From the NCBI RefSeq assembly GCF_037975245.1, contig NC_092579.1:13934678-13998677 (forward strand): a DNA stretch of 64,000 nt, written 5' to 3'. The translations under genes and the position numbers were made by a program. The stretch is from Apostichopus japonicus (taxonomy: Eukaryota > Echinodermata > Holothuroidea > Aspidochirotida > Stichopodidae). The notes under the pieces are model-generated. The model did no database searches, was not told the origin of the DNA, and was given only the letters and a program-made list of their open reading frames with translations. Every line of letters starts with the position of its first letter. Position 1 is the first letter of the stretch. Positions 45,101 to 55,811 of the stretch are shown here, in pieces.

Positions 45101-48100
45101 TGTCTGACAATCAGGTTACTGTACTGCACACTACACTGGGAGCCAAGCAATGGCTACGTACCGTATGTTGATTATTCAAGGTTAAAACACTGAGTGATTT
45201 TCTTTTGGATGATACCTACAATATCCTTAAACATAACATACTAAGATATCTTTTTGTTATTGACAGACTGTGGGGTACCATTGAGGCACCCTTACGTCAT
45301 TGATAGGCTATGGGGTACCATTGAGGCACCCTTACGTCGCCATTTTAAGGTTGAGCCTGACTAACCATAAGTCACCATGCCCCAAGGGTCATATATTTGA
45401 ATTAAAGGTGCAATATATTCTACAAATCACTGACTAATTAACAAATCCTTTTGCTTTTGACAGAACGCGGAGGTGCCGGTGAGGAAGCCCTACCTCACCA
45501 CTTGACTAGAGAATGACTAACCATGAAGCATAATGCCAGAGGATGACATATATTGTATTAGAAACTACATATTTGTACAAATCACTAACCAAGATATCCT
45601 CATGTTGTTTTTAACTAACTGACTGTTTGGGTGCCACACACTGTTTTGCAATACCTGCCTTATGCAGCACCAGGAAAATTAGGGATTGTGATCAGCAAAC
45701 AAATATCGAGTGAGCAGATTATGTTTACTTTTCAGCAACTGTTAGTTTGTGAGGGATTGGCAAGAAATCTTTGAGGTGTCTTCAAGTTGTCAATGATTTT
45801 ACTCAAAACACATGTGGCTTAAAGGTCATCGGTACCCCCCCTCCCCCACACCCCCAAAATGTTAGATAGTCTAATGAGTCACACATTCAGTCACACAATG
45901 CTCAAATTTAATTTGCATTTGATTAAAATACTCTAGAAGAATCTTCCCTCACTGTGATGTCAAATAATTAACATTCCCTGAATGTCTAGGAAAAGCTGAG
46001 AGACAGTATCAAAAGAAAATTAAAGCAGTAAATATGCTTGCTTGGTTTGCACTGGGCTATTGTAAAAAATGAATATTAATGAGCTGTCACTATGATAATA
46101 GGAAAACATAGAAAATAGGGAAGGAAATTCTCTAGTGCAGTACTACACGACAAATGCAATGTCGTTCTGTAGTGACTAGCGTAAGTTACGTTTAATTAAT
46201 AATACTGCTAGATTGTTGGCTGACATCGGCAATAATACAACTTTGTATTCAGTCATAGAACTGTGGACTCATAATTACAATATCTGATAGACGTCAGTAT
46301 CCTTCAAAGGCACATCCTGTTTGGATTGCAGCAATAGAGTCAAACGACTTGACTTCAACTCAGCATCCGCATTTCAAAATTCTTTACGACCAGGAGCTTT
46401 CTAGGTAAACTTTTGTGCTTTGAAATGTACATAGCTTCAAAAGAATTCGCATTAACTCTACATCTACAGTTTGTGGATTATAGACGAGGGAAGAGCTTTT
46501 GTAAATTATTTGTGATAAATGCTATCAGTGGTAGGGTTAGGCAGGATTTAATACAAAACACTCAAGCCAAATATAGCTTAAGGGTGGGGGTAAGGATGTG
46601 GGGGGGTGGGGGAGGGAGGGAGCTGCAGTACAAAGCATGCAGAGTAATCCACTCACTGAGGACAGAAGGGCAGATAGTGAATGATCTTATTTGTATTTGG
46701 ACACACAGAGCACATCCTCAACGGTAATGCTGCGATAGGAAAAAAAACAAGCATACAACGAAACTAATATACCTCGTCGGAGAGGGGAATGGAAGAAGAA
46801 GAAGAAGGCTTGTCATCCTCCTAAAGAAATAGGGAAAGATCTCATAACGTTGTCAGCAGTCAAGTATTATTACAACAAATATATAGTTCAAAAAAAATAC
46901 ACATAAGAAGAAGAGAAAAAAACTAATGACATCTCTTCCACCAAAACTATAGTGTTTCTATTTTGTGAGGCAACGTTTAGTTTTAAGAATGTTTTTCAGT
47001 CTCATGATTTTCTGAAAAATACTATCTTTCTCTACACAAACTCTGCTAGACATCGTTATGTTTTGAGTGGCAAATTCTGATCATGGTGCATGCGTACAGA
47101 AGCATTTTGCTATGCGGTACTGGAAAGTTATTCCGTTGGCATTTAAAGTTAAACTAAATAAGATGTTTTCAAAATGGTTGAAACAGACTGACTTTGAAAA
47201 GTCATAAAGTCTTTCATTTATGATTGAATGGTGTTAACTTGACATCTGGAGGTGATTGGCTATTTTTTAGAAATATGAATATATTGAAACAGGTCTTTCA
47301 AAATGTTGGATCAAAGATTGGTAGATGTACTTATGATATCCAGAAATTAATCAATGTGTTCTATGTGTTCCAACAAATAAAGATACCTGCATTGCTAGGA
47401 ACATTATATATAGATTGATTACCTCACCTGCACCCCTCCCCAATCCCCTTTCCCCATCAGAGATTACATTTATTTTCATTTTACAAAACTATCGTTCTCA
47501 CAATGTGAAAATATCATGTTCACACATTAACAAATTAGAAAGTGAATAAACTGGAGCTGCATTGCTAGAATCATTGAATTTCACAACAGCCCCTCTCAGC
47601 AAGGTTACTTTTTATTTTGAAAAACAATTCTATTATTACAATGTGTAAACAACATGTGCACACATTGACAAATATGTTCTCTGATTGGTTCAAGTATAAT
47701 GAATCATGAATTTCCTAGATTATGTTTTTGCTTGGACCACTTTGGGTGATCACTTTTGTCACTCATTGCGTGCGATAGACTACATAGTGTCATTCTGAGC
47801 AAGACTCACGTTGCATGAATACATTGACAAACATAAATAGATATAATGCTACACCATAAACATCAAAGAACATCATCTCACTAAAAATAAATTTGAGAAG
47901 CAGCACCTTTTTATCCTTTTCTTCTAGGTCATTCCATTCCTTAGCCAGCTGTTTGGTGAGGTCGGCATGACTCATCTCAGCCCTGGGTTTATCTGCATTA
48001 TTAGCCAGCGAAGCTGATAATCTCTTCTCCTGGCAATACATGAGGAAGGCGTTGGCTGGCTTCTTTGGGGCGTTAGGATCTGTCACAATGGAAGAGTCAT

Positions 48101-51100
48101 TTCGGTTCAGTAGTTTATAGCCAAATGTTGGTGAAATAATGGTAACCAGATTAGAAATAAGTAACAATGTTAATCCACTGAGAAGAGGATTATATCCTAA
48201 TTCTTCTTTGACTCTTTCCTACTATGGTTAAAATGTAAAGCACCAACTCCTTCAAACTAAAACTATATTTAAATTTTAAGTAAAATGTTTGAATTTTTTT
48301 GACGATAACAGTAAAAAAGTATGATAGTACACAGAGTAGTTAGTGCTGAAAAAAAAGGAAATGCAGCACCTTAGTTAGCCAAATGTTGGTGAAGTAATGG
48401 TAATCAGATGAGAATAAGCAACAATTTTAATCCTAAAAAAGAATTATAGCACACAGAGGAATAAGTGCTCAAGAACTTCAAATACAGCACCCTACTACTG
48501 TATACAACACACAATGCAGGAGATAATTTACCCGGTATCGCAAAATGTTATGCAAACTTGGGCAAACTGCTATAAAAGTGCAAAGATGTATATAGCAGTT
48601 TGTGCACACAGTAGCCATACTATTTTATGTGGGACAAAGGTTAGAGCCTTCAGACTACCATGTGCACAAAATTTGAATAAGGGGTTAATCAACGGTCTAG
48701 CGTGCGTTACTCACAGGATTAATGCACGATCGGGGGATAATGCAAGCGATGCACGAGGGCGGAGCCCGAGTGCATCCAGCGATAGCATTAACACCCGTTC
48801 ATTCATACACTACCATTTGTGTGGGGAAAAAATCATAAAACAAAACATTTTTGGTTACATATAACCAAAGATTTATTAAAGTGATGCCCCGTAATTTTAC
48901 CGTGCGTTACTCACAGGATTAACCACGGTCAGCTGACCTGAATGGACCAATAGGATTTAGGAATCTTTACTAAGTATGAATGAACACTAACTTATTCACT
49001 GCAATGCATTGTACAGTCTACTGTACTACCAAATTAGCAAACTGCTCTACAATATTGGAAACTGGACTATCTAAATTATAATTATTAATGATGCATCGTA
49101 CTACCTACTGTACTACAATATTAACAAACTGCTCTACAATATTGGAAACTGGACTATGTAAATTCTTGTCATACCAGGATTATCTCCTGTCCAGATGTGT
49201 CTGAACCATCCAGACAGACTTCACTGTAAATTAAATTTGACAGAAGCTAGAATATCAACAAACCTTTCTCTTTCTCTATCCTGACCCCATCTTTTCTCCT
49301 TTTCCTGGACACTGGAGTAGAAGTTGGCTCGCGAGATACAGGTTTGTTCACCTTGGGTTTGGTGACGACAGGAAATCCTGTCCTTGGGTCGATTATCGGT
49401 TTGATGTTTGTTCTATGACCTGCTGGGTCAGCAAACCCAAGCAGATACATGAACGGCCCATCCTGAGAAAAGAGTGTAGAAGAACAGTTAAATGAAAAGA
49501 AAAGATAATGTATGTAATTAATAATAGAGCAACTATAACATATGTGTGAATATGGATGATAATACACACGTCTTTAAATTTACAACTTTAAAGAAAGAAA
49601 GTCATTTATTCTAGTACTTGGATGGTTATTAAGAGCAATTTGTCAGCTCCTACAACTCCTGTCCTTTTTGTGCCTTATTTCGTTTTCAAGCAAACTTTTT
49701 GCCACTTTTTGCCAAGGACGGTCACTAAAGGCAAGGGTGATATCAACCGTTATACAAAACCTCTGAAAATGGTTGTACTAATAGAAAAGAAGGATATCAA
49801 GTGCTTTTTTCTTAACGTAATACTCAGGCAGTGACAAACCACTCGTCTCAAGAATAGTAAGGTTACAATAGTTATAACTGTTAAGCTGAGCATACCCGCG
49901 ACCGTATCATTCCGCCATCAGTACTTTCCGCTATAGAAAATGTGCTCTTTCCGCCATACAAAAAGTGCCATTCCGCCATGTGTTATCGCAATGGCGGTAA
50001 AGCAATTTTTGTATGGCGGAAAGAGCACATTATTGTGAGTGCACTGTATATGCACTCTAACTAGGTTCGCAAAATTGCTCTTTTAGAACGACAATCAGAT
50101 CAGATTTTTTAGTAACAATCAGCCTAATTTAATTTGATTTATTCAACCGACTTTTATATATTTGAAGACAGTGTATCGACTCTTATGAACTTACAATTAA
50201 ACCTATTCTATCAATACATTGAAGACTGTGTATAAATTCCCCAATCTTGTCTTAACTATCTCCCGAACTGTCACATATGAAGACGGTGTACCTATCCTTT
50301 CATGCGATTCAAAGAAAGTTTCACCGATACATTCCTGTACACCAGTTTAAAATCCATTCCTTTCCACAATGGCTGAATTGATCGAAACCTATGGCAGAAA
50401 TGTATGACGGTATGTACCCATGACGTAATGGCCCTAGATTCGTGCATACCTTCAGTAGTTGTATAAAGTCAACTGTTTTGTTCCTGAATAGTTTTCTTAC
50501 ATAAACTATTAAAATGCAACAGTAGGGAAGAAGGTGTGGGGGACATACAGTTCGTATATTTATTGAAACATAATGACGCATTGTTTTTTTCGATTGATCT
50601 AGCGATGAAAACCAAGCTGTTCTTACCTCCAGGGGAGTTGTCCTTTCAATTGTTTTGTATGAATCCTTCAACTCATTTAATTTCTTCATCAATCCCCTTA
50701 TAAAGAAAAACACAAATTTTAAGATCAAAATGCTTTCTTTTCTCATCATTAAACAATATATATATACTGTACATAGGAATTTTGTAAATACTAGCTAAAA
50801 AAGTTGGTATTTTGTGAAAAATGTGTTACTCATAATGCCAAGATTGCTCTAAAAAACTATAGTAGTTTTGATACTTTCATGTACAATTAATCTTAAAAGA
50901 AAGAAAAAAACTTACCCAAACAATAGAAAATCAAAATTGAAGGCATGATTGGCAATCTTACAAAGCAAAATAGTGGTTAAAATTGCTACTTCAAGAGATC
51001 ATTCCTATGGTGGGTTCCCTATCACATTAGGAAGGAAATGATTTCAACTGCAGATATTTGGCAACAAAAAAGGCTACACCTTATCTGGAAGTTACAGTCA

Positions 51101-52561
51101 GTATGTAAAGTTCCTCAAAGACACATCTTCATCTCGATTGTAGTCTCCATGTTTTGAGAGAAACAAGGCTACAGTTACATAGACACGAAAGCTGATATTT
51201 ATAAGAGATCAGATATCAGGCTGAGAGTTTGATCGACAGTATAACTTATGAATGTTGTCAGTTGCGACAAATTTTATTGAAGTAAATCAGATGGAATGTT
51301 GATTGCATATATCCTTTAATATATGTGTGTGACAAGAAATTGTATGCACTGCATTAATGCATATAATACAATCATACGTTTCAACTTAAACAAATTGTGT
51401 AAAATTCTCGCATGGCTCTCATTATATGAAGTTATAGAGATATATATGCAAAACTAATAAGAGACAAAAGATCTGTTCTTTGACAAACTTTCTGTGTTAC
51501 CTCTTCTCTCTGCTTAGTCTGCTTATTGTCTTCCGAACATGGTATATCCTGTTCAAGAGCTTCTTGTTATCCTGTGTAAACAAGAAATTTCAGTCTGACA
51601 AAATGGAACAAATTAATTTTTCTTCTATTATACTCCTTTGGTTTATGAGTGCAATGTTTCCAAATTCACCAATAACAGGGAATAATTTATTCACAATCGC
51701 AAAATGCTATGCAAATTGGTTAATCTGCTATACAGGTGCATATATGTAAAGCAGTGTCTACACAGGAACCATCGTATTTTACAAGAGAGTAATTCATATA
51801 CTTCAAAACAACTATACAAAATTTCAACACTAATTTATTCCCGTATAAGTCTTCCTTTCCAGAAATGCCCTTGTCTCAAATATGACAGACACCATCAAGA
51901 ATTTAAAACTTGCACTGGATCAAGGTACCAAACAAAATGTTGAAGCTCCGAGCACTGTTGATGTCCTAATTTTGGCATTTTGTTATTGTACCATATTAGT
52001 TTCAATATGATATTAATGAAATATCAATATTGCAATTGAAAATCTATTTTGCAATGAAATTTTACTGTATTACTATCCATGTTGCTATCCCTGTTGTGGC
52101 TTCTTGTAACATTGTTTTTACCAGGATTAGGCTAGGTCAAAGTTTGGCTATTGGCCTGTGATAGTGTATGCTGTCGAACAAGTTTTGATTGATTAATTTC
52201 ACACAAAAGTAAAAAGACAAAACATGACACAAGGTGTAGGGATAACACTGAAAATCTGTCCAGCAGACTTATTTCCACTGTGGTCCCTGAATAATAGTTA
52301 ATACTTAGCCAAGGTTAGGCCGTAGCCTAACTATTAGTACTTGTTAGGCCTAGGTTAGGCTAGAACTAACGTTAGGCTATTTAGCCGAGGCTTGTAAGCT
52401 ATGTACACTATAATTAAAACAGTTTCATCGGTTCTTACACTGTCTACGCCATCGCATTTTCGTTTCAGGGCCAAACACTTTCGACGATTAAGGTCTTGTT
52501 CAGGACTTAGTTTACCCCCATTTTTGGGGATATTTTGTGCTAATTCTGAGTGTTCTTCCAT
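41851..52561 (-). CDS. TFPT: TFPT/Nhp10-like INO80-complex subunit: coiled coil plus HMG box
   Basis: Exons in transcript order: 52561-52439, 51571-51501, 50696-50627, 49462-49264, 48079-47907, 46820-46773 (possible cassette), 42150-41851. All junctions keep phase and give 327 residues (311 without the cassette). Residues 24-88 (DLNRRKCLALKRKCDGVDS, then KKLLNRIYHVRKTISRL and LMKKLNELKDSYKTIE) match the coiled coil of vertebrate TFPT (INO80F; [20 protein letters not shown]). From about residue 155, DPNAPKKPANAFLMYCQEKR and LTKQLAKEWNDLEEKDKK, then RYYVAYEKEKAKYVEEVRQY, form an HMG box closest in wording to yeast Nhp10 (MPKRPTNAYLLYCEMNKER). A basic linker (SRKRRKDG) lies between. Role by family: nuclear chromatin remodelling and DNA/nucleosome contact. 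An alternative is another INO80-type HMG protein. Confidence 0.82.
44760..45170. repeat. Direct duplication split by a MITE
   Basis: TGACAATCAGGTAACTGTAC and the following CACACTACACTGGGAGTCAA recur, diverged, at 45105-45150. The MITE sits between the two copies, beside the second. Confidence 0.75.
44884..45036. mobile_element. piggyBac-type MITE, 153 bp
   Basis: It is flanked by TTAA at 44880-44883 and 45037-45040. The ends are AGCAGCAATTTGC and, as the reverse complement of the right end, AGCAGCATTTTGC (12 of 13 identical). TTAA target sites and this size fit a non-autonomous piggyBac-like element. There is no ORF. Confidence 0.75.
46773..46820 (-). CDS. TFPT: TFPT-like 48-nt in-frame exon inside the HMG box
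   Basis: It is preceded by a good polypyrimidine acceptor (ttccctatttctttag) and followed by GAG|gtatat. The 16 residues are EDDKPSSSSSIPLSDE, phase 0 to 0. Joining its neighbours directly gives the normal HMG-box run EKDKK-RYYVAYEKEK, so inclusion would insert a Ser-rich acidic loop between helices. It may be an alternatively spliced microexon or a false exon. Confidence 0.5.
47907..48079 (-). CDS. TFPT: TFPT-like exon with HMG box helices 1 and 2
   Basis: The acceptor is cattgtgacag and the donor is AAG|gtgctg, which is weak. DPNAPKKPANAFLMYCQEKR, then MSHADLTKQLAKEWNDLEEK, are typical HMG-box helices. The residue at the NAF position and the W of EWNDL are conserved. Confidence 0.93.
48701..48922. 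repeat. Pair of 22-bp direct repeats 200 bp apart with palindromic core
   Basis: CGTGCGTTACTCACAGGATT plus AA occurs at 48701-48722 and again at 48901-48922. Just inside the first copy, TGCACGAGGGC gga GCCCGAGTGCA (48748-48772) forms a near-palindrome. It looks like a short mobile element or its remnant. Confidence 0.6.
49264..49462 (-). CDS. TFPT: TFPT-like linker exon
   Basis: The acceptor is cactcttttctcag and the donor is AAA G|gtttgt. The peptide DGPFMYLLGFADPAGHRTNI is followed by PIIDPRTGFPVVTKPKV and the basic SRKRRKDGVRIEKEK. It links the coiled coil to the HMG box. Confidence 0.88.
49939..50031. repeat. Perfect 26-bp inverted repeat with nested inner hairpin
   Basis: The arm at 49939-49964 is the exact reverse complement of 50006-50031 (AATGTGCTCTTTCCGCCATA and so on). 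Inside the 41-base loop a second pair, CCGCCAT and ATGGCGG, can also pair. More CCGCCAT/ATTCCGCCAT copies lie just to the left (about 49910). It resembles a foldback MITE. Confidence 0.9.
50627..50696 (-). CDS. TFPT: TFPT-like coiled-coil exon 3
   Basis: The acceptor is tttctttataag and the donor is GAG|gtaaga. It completes an Arg, then GLMKKLNELKDSYKTIERTT and PLE, aligned with TFPT FLMRVLDSYGDDYRASQF. Confidence 0.9.
51501..51571 (-). CDS. TFPT: TFPT-like coiled-coil exon 2
   Basis: The acceptor is cttgtttacacag and the donor is AAG AG|gtaaca. DNKKLLNRIYHVRKTISRLS followed by REKR matches TFPT [20 protein letters not shown] followed by ERR. Confidence 0.92.
52439..52561 (-). CDS. TFPT: TFPT-like exon 1
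   Basis: The ATG at 52561-52559 follows AAAGAAAAT. Its 41 codons read MEEHSELAQNIPKNGGKLSP, then EQDLNRRKCLALKRKCDGVD and S, to donor AGT|gtaaga. No Met lies upstream in frame before the AT-rich leader, so this start is favoured. Confidence 0.88.
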
Positions 52562-53204
52562 ATTTTCTTTCAATTAAAACTGAAATAGGCTGACCAGAAG
52601 TGTGCACAACTAATTGCCAGCTATTTGTATATTATTGGTATGAAGCTAACAGCCATTCGTGTATACCTAAGTGTAGAGGACGCAGAGCCCAAAACAGTAC
52701 CATTGTGGGGCTAATATAGACTTTCAGCTATTGTGGTATACTTAGCATTGGTTAACAAATTTGCATAAAATTACAAGAAATATGAAGCTCAGTAACCTAG
52801 GATGTAGCCTACTCATACTGGTCGAGATTTCGACTTTCGGCCAAATTTCGATAAGAACTTGAGATGAAAATATGTCGCTACGTGTGCCTGGTACTAAAAC
52901 GATTTGCCTGAGTTCGGAAATGCTGTAAAGAGCATCAACCGATTAGAAAAGTGTAGTCGAGGGGTAGAATTACATACTCCCGCCCGGCCTGTACAAGTTC
53001 ATACTGGGCCTATTGTTAACTAACTATTGCGTCAAATTCATGAGAGGGCAGAAAAATCAAACGATCTTTAAAAGATTTTCACTCCTGATTAATGGAAGGA
53101 GGTAATAAGAAATATGAGGCATGGTTTGCCATTAACACAGGTCTTCCAACTTTACTTCCTTATAAATTGCAGTGTATGAACAGTACCGCATGTTTCAGTA
53201 TAAT

Positions 53205-55148
53205 CAGGTGCGTATCCAGGGGGGGGGGCGTTGGGGGCGCGCGCCCCCCGGGTAAGGAAAAGAGGAGAGAAAAAAAGAGAAGAAAAAAGGGAAAAGGAGG
53301 GGAAAAAAGAAAAGGAGGAGAGGAAGGAAGGGAAAAGAAAAAGAAAAAAGAGAGAAAAAGGAAAAAAGGAGGGAGTAGAAGATAGCTAAGACCTCGGGAA
53401 GAGAAAGAGGAACAGTCATAGTTAAAGCGCTGATCCCTATAATATACACAGGGTAGCCAGTGACAGATCAAGAATTACGGAGGGGGTGTGCGCCTCACCC
53501 TACCCCTTACAACGACAACTCCATTTTTGACGTTTCCATTTTTCCTCTCTCACTAATGTATCTATATAAATACTATATATGGTCTATCATAACGCGTGTG
53601 TGTGTATGGACGCCTTAAACAATTGTACAATTGTGCTATATGGAACCAACTGTGGCTGGTCTTGAACTCGACCGAGTCGTCGGGGCACATGACGCATTTC
53701 GGGAAGGGGGCGACCGCCCCCCCCCCCCCCGAGCAAATTTTCTTTATGACATCGCTAGTAATTTCAAAATAGACAATGCTTAGATGCAACTTACAAGGCC
53801 TGGGAAGTGTCATTTCCAGCGATCTGGGAGGCATTTTCGGCCAAAATTTTTCTTGTACGCTTCGCGCCAACACATGGTGGCGCTTCGCTTAGATAGTTTG
53901 CCTACAGAATTCGCCCCTCCCTTGGCAATTACTCGCTACACTCCTGTTCGAATTTGTTAAGCAAAGAGCAGATATAACATTATATCAGTGAGCATTGAAA
54001 TGCATGTTCCAGGATGAACAGCCTCAAAAACTGTTTATGTGTGTAGTCAAAGGCGTAGGAGCCCAATTGGATTGGGGGCTGTAATGACTTGCCCGAAAAA
54101 AAGCCAAGCGCGTTCAACATATCAATGCCAATATCATATAAGCAAGCATCGGTCATTACAGTGCATAGCATCGTGTACCTTACGGTCCGTGAAAGTTGCA
54201 CAGTATACCGATGCTATGTAAACAACGAAATGTCTTATATGTAGATGGAGAAAAATCATACAGATCCATTTATGTCAAAACTCTCTTTTACAGTAGTAAT
54301 GTCGGCCAAGCTTAGAGCTTTATTTTAATTACCAAGGAGATCATTTTTAAGCTATTCATTGCTATTTATTTTTCTTTCAGTAGGTGCCCGAAAAAGATGG
54401 GGAAAAGTTTGGTTGCGGGGGGGGGGGAGGGGGGGGGGCTGCAGCCACAGCCTCCTACGGGACCTACGCCTATGTGTTTAGTGTTCGGTTTCGATATACC
54501 TGATATCGGAAACATCTGCTATTTGCAATTTCCTTCAACGAAGTTTTATTATAGCCATTATAAGAGGTTTTAATATTTCTACACCAATAAATTAACGGTG
54601 TCTGAATTTTCGAAAATTTCCTCACCAACATTCTTCATCATACTTTCCTCTACTCGTGCAACTTTGACCTGTCTGTTAGGGGTTCAAGGAGGTTTTTCTA
54701 TATTGCTTGTCCATAGATTGAATTTTGTGCAACATTATGGGTATGTTTTCAAATGATTTTATTCACGAGAAATGTGAATTTTCAAATTCTTAACAAATAA
54801 TGGGCTTAAAACCTTGAAAAGTGGGGCTTTCGGATATTGTGGGCCGTGACGTAGAATCACCTTCAAAAGCAATGATCCATAGGACATGCAATGAGGTCGA
54901 ACATGATGTGTGACTGGTGACAATCTGCAAAAAGGTTATGGATGGAAAAAACTTTTGGGAAACACTTGGTTCTCAGGCAAAAGTGTACATCTGGTTGGTC
55001 ATTTTCAAGCCCGAGAAGTGCTATTTCCGGTGATCTGGGGGGTATCAAAACCCGAAATTTTCTTGTACGCTGCGCGCCAACTGATGGTGGCGCTCTGCTT
55101 AGATAGTAATTCGCGCCCCCAGGTTAGAAAATCCTGGATACGCGCCTG
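53205..55148. mobile_element. 1.94-kb hAT-like TIR element, nested
   Basis: The left end CAGGTGCGTATCCAGG (53205-53220) and right end CCTGGATACGCGCCTG (55133-55148) are inverted repeats with 15 of 16 matching. Both ends are flanked by ATAAT (53200-53204, 55149-55153). No transposase is seen. A GC-rich start, an AG-rich run (53253-53375), and two copies of a terminal block (53779-53900 and 55005-55110, sharing TTCTTGTACGCT.CGCGCCAA) show it is composite. It lies between the divergent TFPT-like and BAIAP2-like genes. Confidence 0.75.
54051..54471. mobile_element. Inner TIR element within the 1.94-kb element
   Basis: AGGCGTAGG (54051-54059) and CCTACGCCT (54463-54471) are a perfect 9-bp inverted repeat extended by similar sequence (AGCCC / GGGAC). 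The interior ends in a G-run and GCAGCCACAGCCTCCTACGG. No ORF is seen. It appears inserted into the larger element. Confidence 0.6.
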
Positions 55149-55763
55149 ATAATAAACTGATAGTGGACGGCAAACCCTAGGACTTTTTGTCACGTCAATA
55201 TGTAAAGGGGGAGGTGTGAGGTGGTCGGTTGTCAGTTTACCATTTTCGGGAATCTGTTGTGTCGAGAACATTTAATTCGAGCCCTGGGACCCACTTCATT
55301 GCACGTTCTGCAACTTCTTCATTTATCCTTAAGTATATTATGAAAATTACTCTTAAATCCCATATTTCGCCAGTCCTTTAATTAACCATGACCGGGTGCG
55401 TATCTTCCCCTCCACATTCCTTCTCCTCTCGTGCGGTCGCTGGGACTGAAGAGTCCCCGGCCCAAAATATCGTCCGGCTCCGTACGGCGTAGTACAGTTG
55501 AACGAGATGTATGCACTGTGTGAATTTACTCTGGGTCAAAAATGAGATACCCCCTCAACTTAAATAATTTCCTCCATGGTGTTATACGCTATCCGGAAGT
55601 ATTGACAAGAGAGTAAGGAGAATCCAGAACGATCAAACTTCGACAACAACTTTGCCCGCGATCATACATTACATGCGACCACTTACGAAAATGATTTAGG
55701 CCTTGTGAGAAGATAGACTCACAATTTTTGTGCAAATTTGAAAGGATTATTACTATTTTCAAG

Positions 55764-55811
55764 ATGACCACTGGTGAACAACTCCATCGAATTACGGAAA
55801 ATGTGTACCGG
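55764..55811 (+). CDS. BAIAP2: BAIAP2-like exon 1
   Basis: The ATG at 55764 has the context CAAGATGA, and 16 codons end TAC CGG|gtaaga. The HRITENVYR segment is the family signature at the IMD start. It is too short to appear as an ORF by length. Confidence 0.85.

Larger units (their letters stand above)
42151..46772. other. Large intron of the TFPT-like gene
   Basis: No coding exon is recognised. It contains a truncated tRNA-like GGGGGCTTAGCGGTTAGG (about 42999), a TTAA-flanked MITE (44884-45036), two diverged copies of a block at 44760-44870 and 45045-45170, and a 50-bp tandem duplication at 45262-45340. Confidence 0.6.

Noticed and set aside
53092-53471. Lys/Glu-rich ORFs on both strands
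   Set aside because: Low-complexity AG-rich tract at the start of the TIR element.
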